This document shows, piece after piece, positions 28,669 to 36,963 of a DNA stretch of 64,000 nucleotides. A model generated the notes under the pieces. It did not search any database and had not been told where the DNA came from. It saw only the letters and a program-made list of their open reading frames with translations. This DNA is from Salinibacter sp. 10B (GTDB lineage Bacteria; Bacteroidota; Rhodothermia; Rhodothermales; Salinibacteraceae): positions 3,350,668 through 3,414,667 of the forward strand of contig NZ_MQWC01000004.1 of NCBI RefSeq assembly GCF_002954405.1. Direction: 5' to 3'. Positions within the stretch are counted from its first letter, which is position 1. Each line of letters opens with the position of its first letter. The translations under genes and the position numbers were made by a program.

Positions 28669-30779
28669 TGATGTGGGCCGGCGGGGTGCTGCTGTTTCTG
28701 GGGCGGCTTGGGGTGGGAATGGTAACCCTCTGGCGTTGGCGGCGCTCGACGACCAAGCTGGCATACGACGACCTTGTGGGCACGCTCGTCGAGCAGCTCT
28801 CGCTTTCCCGCTCGGTATCGGTCCGGTGCAGTGCTCAGGCTCAGGTGCCGACGGTCTGGGGGATTTGGGCCCCTACGGTGCTACTGCCCGCGGAGGCGTC
28901 GGAGTGGTCTCGGGCGCGGCTGCGTTCCGTGTTATTGCACGAGCTTGCTCACGTAAAGCGATGGGATGCCCTGACGCACATTGTGAGCCGGATCGCTCGG
29001 GCCTTCTTTTGGCCCAACCCGATGGTCTGGCGGGCCGCTGCGCAGGCGACGGCCGCTCAGGAGCGGGCCTGTGATGATACGGTGCTTCTTCGGGGTGGGG
29101 TGGCATCGTGGGAGTATGCGGAGCAACTGTTGGCTGTAACGAAGACGCTGCGACGAGGACCCGTTCCCGTGGACGCGGTAGCCCTCGATGCAGGACGCCA
29201 GTTTAAGTCCCGCATGCGGGCACTTCTGAAATCCTCCGCCCCGCGCCGGAGATTGACCCGCCGAGAGATCGGCGGGGTGTGCAGCGTCGGGGGACTGTTC
29301 CTTGTGGCGGTCTCGCTCGTGCAGGTGGGCCCTGAGCAGCAGGAGCCCAATCGTGGGCAGCAGTACTGGCTGGAGGCGGAGCGCGGCGCGTTGCCGGCGG
29401 CCTTTGCAACCGAATCCGACGAGGGGGCGTCGGAACGGGCGTACGTGACGGTGCGGGAGGGGGGCGCGCTTGATCGGCCGCCCCAAGAGGAGCGCGGGGC
29501 GTACGTGTTCGACGTGGAGGAGGCGGGGCGGCACCTCATATGGGCGCGCGTACGGGTACCCTCCGATGCACATAACTCCCTCTGGGTTCGCATGGACAGC
29601 ACCCGATGGATCCGGTGGAACGGAATTGAACAGGGAGAACAGTGGCATTGGGTCCAGGTGCGTGATGCCGACCAGGAGGGACAGCCCGTGGCCTTCGAGT
29701 TGTCGGAAGGGCAGCACCGGCTCCAGCTCGGGCCGCGGGAAGATCAGATTGACATTGACCAGCTCGTCGTGACGAACGATTGGCAGTATCGCCCGCCGAC
29801 AACGGATTCGGACGTCTCGTCCGACCGTGCGCCAACGCAGGTGTGGTTGGAAGCCGAAGAGGGGCAGCTCGAATTGCCCCTTCGCGTCGGGCATAGTCCA
29901 CAGGCGTCCGGGTGGCAGCACATTGTGGCACAACCCGAAGAGCAGCGTCTCGATGCTCCCCCCGCGAACGGGCGAGTGTCGTACTCCTTCACCGTTCCCC
30001 GCTCGGGCACCTATCGCATATGGGGGCGCATCGTCGCCGCCTCAACGGGCAGCGACTCCTTCTGGATTCGCATGGATGAGGGGCGCTGGATTCGATGGAA
30101 TGAGATTCGGCCGGGGGAGCGGTGGCACTGGGACCAGGTGCACGATGCTGATGCAGAAAACGCTCCGGTCCAGTTTGATTTGGCAGCGGGGACACATCAG
30201 CTGACGGTGGCCTATCGGGAGCAGCACGCGAAGCTGGACCGATTGCTTATTACCTCCAGCCCCACGTACCGCCCGCGCGGGACCGGGCGTCGTCCCGAAG
30301 GGTCGACTCCGTTCTCCCAGATGCTCCCCCTTTCGAAGGCCACCCTCACGTCTCCAATGGTGCGTGCCGACTCCGCTGCACCCGTTTCTGGGATTGGCGT
30401 ACCAGATGGCCCTGGGAATGATGCCTACAACAGCGGCCCCGGAGCGGCCACCTGGACGTTCACAGTACCGCGGGAGGGCGAGTACGTGTTTTGGGGAGAG
30501 GTGCGCGCGCCTGCGCCCAACGACAATTCATTCTATGTCTCTGTGGACGGGGGCAAAGACATTGCCTGGCACATCCCCGCACCGAATGCAACGACTGAGG
30601 GATGGACCTGGGACCCCGTCAGTCGTCTCAAAGAGGGGGAGCACACCGATCCCGTGATCTTTTCGCTAGAAGCCGGTACTCACCAACTTCGCCTCCGAAA
30701 CCGTGAGGACGGCACCCGGCTCCGTCGGCTGCGTGTAACCAACCGCTCGGCGACCGGTCTCCGGGTCGTTCGTCCGTAA
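28551..30779 (+). CDS. M56 family (BlaR1-like) membrane metalloprotease with three C-terminal carbohydrate-binding-like repeats
   Basis: Main frame of the BlaR1-like protein. Numbered from the GTG at 28551, it has a membrane helix at about 34-61, the gluzincin motif HELAHVKRW with zinc ligands H130 and H134, a likely third ligand in ERACDD (about 171), and a last helix at 241-259. Instead of a penicillin-binding sensor there are three repeats (about 273-409, 431-570, 588-731) of jelly-roll, CBM-like type, each with LEAE or similar, a Y/W-F/I-W-R strand pair (TYRIWGRI), SFWIRMDEGRWIRWN, WHWDQV and GTHQL. The overall design is repressor plus membrane protease plus external sensor. The ligand is unknown; see the frameshift note for its 5' end. 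Confidence 0.85.
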   Translation: MAGGEEPLPGGTARSTTVDQSRWQGLLQWGARWGAPAFLMMWAGGVLLFLGRLGVGMVTLWRWRRSTTKLAYDDLVGTLVEQLSLSRSVSVRCSAQAQVPTVWGIWAPTVLLPAEASEWSRARLRSVLLHELAHVKRWDALTHIVSRIARAFFWPNPMVWRAAAQATAAQERACDDTVLLRGGVASWEYAEQLLAVTKTLRRGPVPVDAVALDAGRQFKSRMRALLKSSAPRRRLTRREIGGVCSVGGLFLVAVSLVQVGPEQQEPNRGQQYWLEAERGALPAAFATESDEGASERAYVTVREGGALDRPPQEERGAYVFDVEEAGRHLIWARVRVPSDAHNSLWVRMDSTRWIRWNGIEQGEQWHWVQVRDADQEGQPVAFELSEGQHRLQLGPREDQIDIDQLVVTNDWQYRPPTTDSDVSSDRAPTQVWLEAEEGQLELPLRVGHSPQASGWQHIVAQPEEQRLDAPPANGRVSYSFTVPRSGTYRIWGRIVAASTGSDSFWIRMDEGRWIRWNEIRPGERWHWDQVHDADAENAPVQFDLAAGTHQLTVAYREQHAKLDRLLITSSPTYRPRGTGRRPEGSTPFSQMLPLSKATLTSPMVRADSAAPVSGIGVPDGPGNDAYNSGPGAATWTFTVPREGEYVFWGEVRAPAPNDNSFYVSVDGGKDIAWHIPAPNATTEGWTWDPVSRLKEGEHTDPVIFSLEAGTHQLRLRNREDGTRLRRLRVTNRSATGLRVVRP

Positions 30780-30941
30780 CCGGGGGCTCCGAGCCGAGAT
30801 TGTGCTTGGAGCAAGCAAAGGAACCGACGTAGGAGGTACGGGGGGGCGAGCACAGGCGGTCGCAAGACGTTCCTTGACGATGTGCCTTTTTCGATTACAC
30901 GATGGCCCTGTCGGCCAATACTCAGAAGCTTCTCACATTCA

Positions 30942-32972
30942 ATGGGTACGTCTCCGACATTCTCGAAATCGCCGGTTGGAGTGGACGTGGGCGGTACATT
31001 CACCGACTTCGTCAGGGTAACGGATGAGGGCCTTCGGGTACACAAGGAGCCGACCTCGGATCCACAACACGAGGCCGTGGTGGGGGGGATGGAAGCAGTA
31101 GAGGGGGACACGGAAGCGCCCGTCGTTCACGGCACCACGGCCGCGACGAACGCACTGCTGGAACGGCAAGGAGCCCGCACGGCGCTCGTGACGACTGAGG
31201 GCTTTTCGGACGTGCTCGCCATCGGTCGCCAGAACCGACCCGACCTTTACGATCTTCACCCGTCTCGTCCTGCGCCTCTCGTTCCAGAAGAGCGGCGGCA
31301 CGAAGTGCTGGAGCGATTGAGTGCTGCGGGAGAGACTCTTACACCGCTGGACGAGGCCGCCGTTCGGCGTCTGGGGGACACCCTGGCCGAACAGAATGTG
31401 GAGAGCATCGCACTCGTCTTTCTGTTTTCCTATCTAAACTCCACCCACGAGGAGCGGGTCGCACAACTTCTGCGGGAGGCGCTGCCCGATGTCCCGATCA
31501 CGCGCAGCAGCGCTCTTTTGCCCGAGTATCGAGAGTATGAGCGCACGGCGACGACGGTCGTCAATGCCTACGTGCGCCCGCAGGTGGCCCGCTATCTGAG
31601 ACGGCTCGACGACGAGCTCGGGAGCCGGTCCGTTCGGGTCATGCAGTCGAATGGAGGCACGATTGGCCTCGATACGGCCGCGGACGAGCCCGCCCGGCTT
31701 GCCCTCAGCGGGCCGGCGGGGGGGGTTGTGGGGGCGCTCGGCGTCGCCCGGCGGGCCTTTGAGACGGACACGCCGCGCATCATGACCCTCGACATGGGAG
31801 GAACGAGTGCGGATGTGGCGCTCTGTGACGGCGCGGTGCCTCGCACCACCGAGCACACAATTGCCGACCTGCCGCTGCGCTTGCCCTCGACCGACATCCA
31901 CACCGTGGGGGCGGGCGGTGGAAGCATTGCACACGTCGATGCGGGCGGCAGCCTGCGGGTGGGCCCCGAGAGTGCCGGGGCCGAGCCGGGACCGGTTTGT
32001 TATGGGCGGGGCGGCACCGAACCGACGGTGACCGACGCACATCTCGTGCTCGGCCGTCTCCACCCGGACCACGTGTTGGGCGGGGCCGACACGCTCGACA
32101 TGGCGCCCGAGGCGGCCCGCACGGCTGTTACCGAGCTGGGCACAAGGATTGACCGTTTCCCAGAAGAGGCGGCCCTTGGTATTCTGCGAGTGGCGAATGC
32201 GACGATGGAGCGGGCGCTACGCCGCGTGTCGATCGAGCGGGGACACGATCCGCGCGACTACACGCTCGTGCCGTTCGGAGGAGCCGGCCCCCTCCACGCC
32301 GTCGCGTTGGCAGAGGCCTTGGGCATGGAACGTGTCCTTATTCCTCCCACCCCTGGTGTTCTCAGTGCCCTGGGCCTCCTCATGGCCGATGTGGTGTACG
32401 ACACCGCCCGGGCCGTTCTGGCGCGTGCCGAAGCGTTGATGGACGATCCGTCGCCGCTGATGGAGGCTCGTGAGGCGGCAGCCCATGGGGTTCGCTCCGT
32501 GCTCGACGATTACGGAGACCCCATGCTCGACCTTGAGCTCGACCTGCGCTATGCCGGGCAGAGCTACGAACTCAGCGTGCCGTTGGAGACGCCGGTTACG
32601 AGCGATCACGTGGCGGATGCGGTCGCCGATTTTCATGAGCGGCATCGTGAGCGCTATGGGCACGCCGATCCGGATGAGTCCGTCGAGATTGTTGCTCTCC
32701 GGGTGCGGGGCCGAGTCGCTGTGCCCCCGCCGGAGCTCCCCCAGGAGCCGAAGACCGATCAGCCCTTGGACGCGGCCCGGCTCGGCACGCGTCCCGTCTG
32801 GTTCGAGCCGGAGGGACCCACAGAGACACCCGCCTACGCCCGGACCAATCTCCAGCATGGCCACATGATCGATGGGCCCGCCATTCTGCACCAGTACGAC
32901 ACCACGATTGTCGTACCCCCTGGATGGCATGCCCACATCGACGCCCGTCAGAACGTGCGAATCGAGCGGTGA
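30942..32972 (+). CDS. hydantoinase/oxoprolinase family protein, HyuA-type subunit
   Basis: 676-residue ATP-dependent ring-opening subunit of the N-methylhydantoinase/5-oxoprolinase family. VGVDVGGTFTDFVRV and HGTTAATNALLERQGA form the N-terminal actin-like ATPase part, LDMGGTSADVALCDG and GAGGGSIAHVDAGGSL lie in the central domain, and VPFGGAGPLHAVALAEALGM is near the end of the core. The ATG at 30942 abuts the fold. Normally a hyuB-type subunit follows; here the next 220 bases are noncoding and a convergent gene follows, so a partner is missing locally. The substrate is not determinable. Confidence 0.9.
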   Translation: MGTSPTFSKSPVGVDVGGTFTDFVRVTDEGLRVHKEPTSDPQHEAVVGGMEAVEGDTEAPVVHGTTAATNALLERQGARTALVTTEGFSDVLAIGRQNRPDLYDLHPSRPAPLVPEERRHEVLERLSAAGETLTPLDEAAVRRLGDTLAEQNVESIALVFLFSYLNSTHEERVAQLLREALPDVPITRSSALLPEYREYERTATTVVNAYVRPQVARYLRRLDDELGSRSVRVMQSNGGTIGLDTAADEPARLALSGPAGGVVGALGVARRAFETDTPRIMTLDMGGTSADVALCDGAVPRTTEHTIADLPLRLPSTDIHTVGAGGGSIAHVDAGGSLRVGPESAGAEPGPVCYGRGGTEPTVTDAHLVLGRLHPDHVLGGADTLDMAPEAARTAVTELGTRIDRFPEEAALGILRVANATMERALRRVSIERGHDPRDYTLVPFGGAGPLHAVALAEALGMERVLIPPTPGVLSALGLLMADVVYDTARAVLARAEALMDDPSPLMEAREAAAHGVRSVLDDYGDPMLDLELDLRYAGQSYELSVPLETPVTSDHVADAVADFHERHRERYGHADPDESVEIVALRVRGRVAVPPPELPQEPKTDQPLDAARLGTRPVWFEPEGPTETPAYARTNLQHGHMIDGPAILHQYDTTIVVPPGWHAHIDARQNVRIER

Positions 32973-33197
32973 TCCCGGTCGAATGACTATGCAGTTCACC
33001 CGTCCGCAGGGCGACGACGAGGATTACCCTCAAACGAGCTTTCGTCGTGAGGTATCGTGAGTAAAAACGTGCCGCTCACATCTTACTTGTTCGAGGGGAT
33101 TCCCTGCGGTCGACACCAACTTCTAGCCCGAAAATGCCCCAAATGGATCGGCTGTTGGCAAGTTATGGAAAGAAGGCAGGCCAGACGAGCGGGGACA

Positions 33198-33761
33198 TTA
33201 CTCCTGATCAAAAATCTCGACGTCAGCTTCGAGGCTCTTTTCCACCTTCTGACCACCGATGGTCCAATCGACCGTTGTCTGGAGGGTGTACGTGCCCGGT
33301 TCAGCGTGTTCTGTTGTTTGGAAACTGCCACGTGAGGTGTTCATCGAGGCCTTCAGGTCGAAGGTTCGTTCACGCGTCTCCTGACCCGGAAGCGTCCAAC
33401 TCAGAAGCTGCATTGTGCAGATTTGATACGAGCCGATGAGAGGAATCTGCTCCCCGTCGAATATAGCGATGGGCTGCCCCCAGCAGGCGCCTGTTTTCAT
33501 CTGAATCGAGCCCTCTGTGGTGTTTTTCGCGATGAACCGAACATGGAAGGAATCTCCGGCCGCGACTCGGTCCGGAGCGTAGAGCTTCGCGATGAGACCC
33601 GGCTCGATTTCTATCTGGTCCCGGGCCTCGAAGCTGGGTACGTCGTCCCCGTCGTCGGATCCAGCGCCGAATGGCATCTGGCATCCGAGGAAGAGCGTAG
33701 CCGAGAGCATGAGAAGTGCAAGCAGGTGGGCTTCCGTTCGTTGGCTGTGGAACGTGGACAT
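33198..33761 (-). CDS. lipoprotein with a BsuPI-like domain
   Basis: 187 residues from the ATG at 33761. The signal peptide ends in a lipobox (LFLGC), so it is probably lipid-anchored. After an acidic linker the body has the layout of the BsuPI (intracellular proteinase inhibitor) beta-sandwich: a segment with FHVRFIAKNTTEG, a Trp-containing strand LLSWTLPGQETRERTFD, and AEPGTYTLQTTVDW. Similarity is by pattern only and inhibitory activity is not implied. It converges on hyuA and stands alone. Confidence 0.68.
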   Translation of the reverse strand: MSTFHSQRTEAHLLALLMLSATLFLGCQMPFGAGSDDGDDVPSFEARDQIEIEPGLIAKLYAPDRVAAGDSFHVRFIAKNTTEGSIQMKTGACWGQPIAIFDGEQIPLIGSYQICTMQLLSWTLPGQETRERTFDLKASMNTSRGSFQTTEHAEPGTYTLQTTVDWTIGGQKVEKSLEADVEIFDQE

Positions 33762-34040
33762 AGGAGCGTTTGGTCGGCGTTTATGTCGTACGATAAGTGA
33801 ATGGCGGCCACATCGTGATGACGTTTCGTTGCGGCCGGAGCCGTCCTTCAAACACCTGAGTCCTCTCCAGTGACCACCCTCCGGTCATCCGACGCCGACC
33901 GTTATGCGCACTTCGAGAAGGGCAATCTCAGCGATGCCATTTCCGCGTCGCCACTCCTTTGACTTCTCTTCCGAGGCTCGGTTGGACTGTCTACCGCACA
34001 GCCGACGCGGAAGGCAATATGGTGTCACGGCAGGCCGATA

Positions 34041-34808
34041 TTAGGAAGACCGGGGGCGTTCCAACTGGGCAATGACCTCCTGGCTGCGCTCCGGATAGGC
34101 CTCTTCCACGTGGTAGCGGAGAAAGTCACGGATGAGGGCCTCCACCTCGCGGCGAACGCCGGCCGTCAATTCCATACGCATCACAGTGTCCAGATCTGCG
34201 CGGGCGAAGATGGCGTAGGCGCGGAGGGCAGCGCGAGACGCGCGGAGGGGGGCTTCGGGAACGGCGTCGGCAGGATACACGCCCCCATTGGCTCGTGAGA
34301 GAAGCCCTTCGTCCTCCACCGCCTCCACGTTTGCACGTTCAATCGACGGTGCAATACCCAGGCACTCGGCCAGTCGAAGTTGGACATACGGCCATAGATT
34401 GGCGGCGCGCTGCTCGGTCCGATTGAGTCGTCGCAAGGCTCGGATGGTGATTGCGAAGATCTCCGGTTGGGGATCTTCTTCCTCTAGCAGCGCATCCACG
34501 AGCTCCACAATGCGGAGTCCAATCGTAATTGTCTCTAGGTTGCGCCGTAGTCGGTGGAACGATTCGACGTGGCTGCTTTCGCTGAGAATCTGCAGGTCGC
34601 GGGTGGGCTTATAGTAGAAGACGACCTGCGTGTACGCCATTGGCTGCAGAGTGGCCCCAAACTGGCTCTTCGTACGGCGAGCGCCCTTGGCCATCACACC
34701 GATCTTGCCGTTCTCCTGGGTCAGGAGCGTTACGATTTGACTCGTTTCGCCGTAGTCGAGGCTTCGCAGCACCACGGCCTCCGTTCGAATGATGTCACGC
34801 TCGGCCAT
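34041..34808 (-). CDS. recO: DNA repair protein RecO
   Basis: Recombination mediator that works with RecF and RecR to load RecA on SSB-coated gaps. The N-terminal OB fold is clear (TEAVVLRSLDYGETSQIVTL, GKIGVMAKGARRTKS). The alpha-helical C-terminal part follows (LRRNLETITIGLRIVELVDA). 255 residues, standard. The zinc-binding cysteines found in some RecO proteins are absent. Its start faces the comEA-like gene on the other strand across 183 bases, where both promoters should lie. Confidence 0.92.
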   Translation of the reverse strand: MAERDIIRTEAVVLRSLDYGETSQIVTLLTQENGKIGVMAKGARRTKSQFGATLQPMAYTQVVFYYKPTRDLQILSESSHVESFHRLRRNLETITIGLRIVELVDALLEEEDPQPEIFAITIRALRRLNRTEQRAANLWPYVQLRLAECLGIAPSIERANVEAVEDEGLLSRANGGVYPADAVPEAPLRASRAALRAYAIFARADLDTVMRMELTAGVRREVEALIRDFLRYHVEEAYPERSQEVIAQLERPRSS

Positions 34809-34991
34809 TTGTTCGCTCTACAGAAAGAAGCCAGAAACAGAGACCTCGTCTTTTCTTGAAGACCGGGCCGCTTGGGAGAAGGTGTTCACGTGAGGGGCGT
34901 TTCCCAATTTCGGTTCGGGCACGTTAGATCTCAGAGGCCGCACGTGTCTGTCGAGTCCAGTCGTACGCCCCAAAAGCTTAATTTTAGCCCA

Positions 34992-35432
34992 ATGGTTTGG
35001 CTCTATCGTCTCCAGCAGCGGCTCTCGATTACGCGGAACGAAGGGATCGCCGTTCTTACGTTGACCCTCCTCTTCGTCACCGGCCTCACGATCCGACAGG
35101 TACAGGAGCAACAGGTGCCTCCGCTCGCCGTGGATACCTTAACGGCCCGGTCGGCCGCCGTGACGGCTGGGGCCGGGTCGGCTGAAGGGGGACGAGGGAC
35201 GCCAAAGGGGCCCACGGAGGACGATCCGCTTCATCTGAATGAGGCCTCCGTCACGGCCCTGCAGGCCCTGGATGGCATTGGTCCCGCACTGTCCGAGCGC
35301 ATCGTCGAGTACCGATCCACGCAGCGTCCCTTTCAGCGCGTTCAAGAGCTTCGGCGGGTGAGCGGGATCGGGCCAAAGACTCTCGCCGATCTGCGCCCAG
35401 TCGTCACCGTGACTCCGGCTGAGGCCGAGTAG
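34992..35432 (+). CDS. ComEA-like helix-hairpin-helix protein
   Basis: 146 residues from the ATG at 34992. One N-terminal membrane helix (IAVLTLTLLFVTGLTI), a Gly-rich flexible linker, then a C-terminal tandem helix-hairpin-helix DNA-binding domain: LHLNEASVTALQALDGIGPAL and VQELRRVSGIGPKTLADL. This is the ComEA layout (a periplasmic DNA receptor in natural transformation), but such proteins also occur outside competence operons. No other com gene is visible. It ends six bases from the convergent small membrane gene. Confidence 0.82.
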   Translation: MVWLYRLQQRLSITRNEGIAVLTLTLLFVTGLTIRQVQEQQVPPLAVDTLTARSAAVTAGAGSAEGGRGTPKGPTEDDPLHLNEASVTALQALDGIGPALSERIVEYRSTQRPFQRVQELRRVSGIGPKTLADLRPVVTVTPAEAE

Positions 35433-35438
35433 GTTGCA

Positions 35439-35693
35439 TCACGACGGCGTCTCGGCATCATCAGGCGTCGTTTTTGCATCGGCCTCGTCCGACGTCCCGT
35501 TCGTCGCGGTACGTTGCCGTTCCTGCATGCGTTCGGCGAGCGCCTCGGGAGTCCACTTCTTCGCGACCTTGCGCTCCCGCTCCAGGAACCGGTACACCGG
35601 CACGAGAAGCAGAGCGGCCAGCAGCCCAAAGCCGACGAGCGTCGCGACGATAATGGGCAGGTATTCCGGGTCAAAGAGGAGCGAGAAGTCCAT
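35439..35693 (-). CDS. small single-span membrane protein, unknown function
   Basis: 84 residues. One clean membrane helix (residues about 13-37, IIVATLVGFGLLAALLLVPVY) follows a short N-terminal leader, then a basic juxtamembrane segment (RFLERERKVAKKW) and an acidic, Thr-rich disordered tail. I recognise no family. It is convergent with the comEA-like gene and downstream of a P-loop gene on the same strand, separated by 118 bases. Composition fits its neighbours. Confidence 0.6.
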   Translation of the reverse strand: MDFSLLFDPEYLPIIVATLVGFGLLAALLLVPVYRFLERERKVAKKWTPEALAERMQERQRTATNGTSDEADAKTTPDDAETPS

Positions 35694-35811
35694 AACCAGC
35701 GTCTACGTCGCTCGGGAAAGACAAACATCGTAGAATGGAGACAGCAGGCCCTCCATTCCGGGGGGACAAGAGTAAACTGCTTTCAGGCGGATCCGTTCGG
35801 GCGCGGATCGA

Positions 35812-36846
35812 TCAGTTGGGCAGGTCGAGCCGGTCGCGGAGGATCGAGTCGAGAAGGGTGTGTGTGCTCTTGTCGCGAATGTTGAAGGCGGGGCGATCGG
35901 TGAGTTGGTTGAGCAGGGAAATGCCCGCCGCTGTGTTGGTCGCGAGTCCTGTAATGAGGTCGGGGGACAGCATGGCGAAGGCTTCCTCTACGCCCAACAC
36001 GGCGTAGGGGTCGGATGCGCAGAGCACCGTCATGGCCAAGGCATCTTGCAGCTCCTCGACCGCGATTGTGCCGTTGTAGGGTTCGAGCGGGGAGGCCCCA
36101 ATCTCCACCACTGCCACGTCGGCAGGGGGCTGGGCCATCTGGGAGAGGAGCTGGCGGACCGCAGTGCGGTACTCTGCTTCCGGTACGACCGTGGACGGAA
36201 GGCCCACGTCCACGAAGTCGAATCCCCAGTCCGCCCCAGCATCCTGAATCGAAAGCATGTCACGGTATCGTCCTGCTCCGCTCACCTTGGCCCCGAGAAC
36301 ATCCAGACCCATTCGTTTCAGGCGGCGCGTCACGATGCGGGCCGCGGTCGTCTTGCCCGCCGACATAGAGGTTCCCACGAACAGGATGGTTGGCGTCGTG
36401 AACGGCTGCTCCGAGACGGACGGGGCCGCATCCGCCATCGTCATCTTCGTATCATTCCGCACGACGTGGCCGTGATAGCGGAGCTCAAGTGGGGGTTGGA
36501 TAAGGGTCGACCGGGACTCTTCGGCCCCAAAGAGGCCGGCACGGGTGAGGGCGTGCATGGTGTGGTCATCTCCAATGGCACGCCACGACCCCGTCATTTC
36601 CAAGGTTGCCTGTCGGATGCCGAAGGCTCCGACGACCGCATCGCCTTCGGCTACCTCCATGTCGCGTCCGTTGGGCAACTCAATCGTGCGGTATCCCGAC
36701 GTATCGGTCACGATGCCGACGACGTAGTCCCCCGTGCCCCACTGGTCACGAGGACGGGTCTCCACCTCGAACGGAGTCGTGTCGAGGTCGGTAATGCGCG
36801 TGAGGGAGCTGAACGTGCAGCGATCGAAGATGGGAGAGGAGGTCAT
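35812..36846 (-). CDS. P-loop protein, DUF1611/DgcN-like
   Basis: 344 residues. The C-terminal half begins with a P-loop (FVGTSMSAGKTTAARI, about residues 156-171) followed by a G-domain-like core (GLDVLGAKVSGAGRYRD, VAVVEIGASPLEPYNG, VLCASDPYAVLGVEEAF). The N-terminal half is beta-rich. The P-loop placement and pattern resemble DUF1611, a family containing DgcN and often next to dipeptide epimerases in D-glutamate metabolism. Here the neighbour is an M20 peptidase instead. The assignment is by pattern, so treat the name as tentative. Confidence 0.65.
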   Translation of the reverse strand: MTSSPIFDRCTFSSLTRITDLDTTPFEVETRPRDQWGTGDYVVGIVTDTSGYRTIELPNGRDMEVAEGDAVVGAFGIRQATLEMTGSWRAIGDDHTMHALTRAGLFGAEESRSTLIQPPLELRYHGHVVRNDTKMTMADAAPSVSEQPFTTPTILFVGTSMSAGKTTAARIVTRRLKRMGLDVLGAKVSGAGRYRDMLSIQDAGADWGFDFVDVGLPSTVVPEAEYRTAVRQLLSQMAQPPADVAVVEIGASPLEPYNGTIAVEELQDALAMTVLCASDPYAVLGVEEAFAMLSPDLITGLATNTAAGISLLNQLTDRPAFNIRDKSTHTLLDSILRDRLDLPN

Positions 36847-36963
36847 GGCAAACGGGAGAGTGTGGAGAAGAGAAGAGCAGCCGGACGACTGCAGTGCTCT
36901 TTTCTATTTAGAGGGGGAACGGAGAGACAGGTCGGGAAGGGGGGGCGTGAGGGTTCGTGTGGC

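Noticed and set aside
32983-33060. A small frame starting ATGACTATG after hyuA.
   Set aside because: About 25 codons, no family pattern and no ribosome site; too weak to call.
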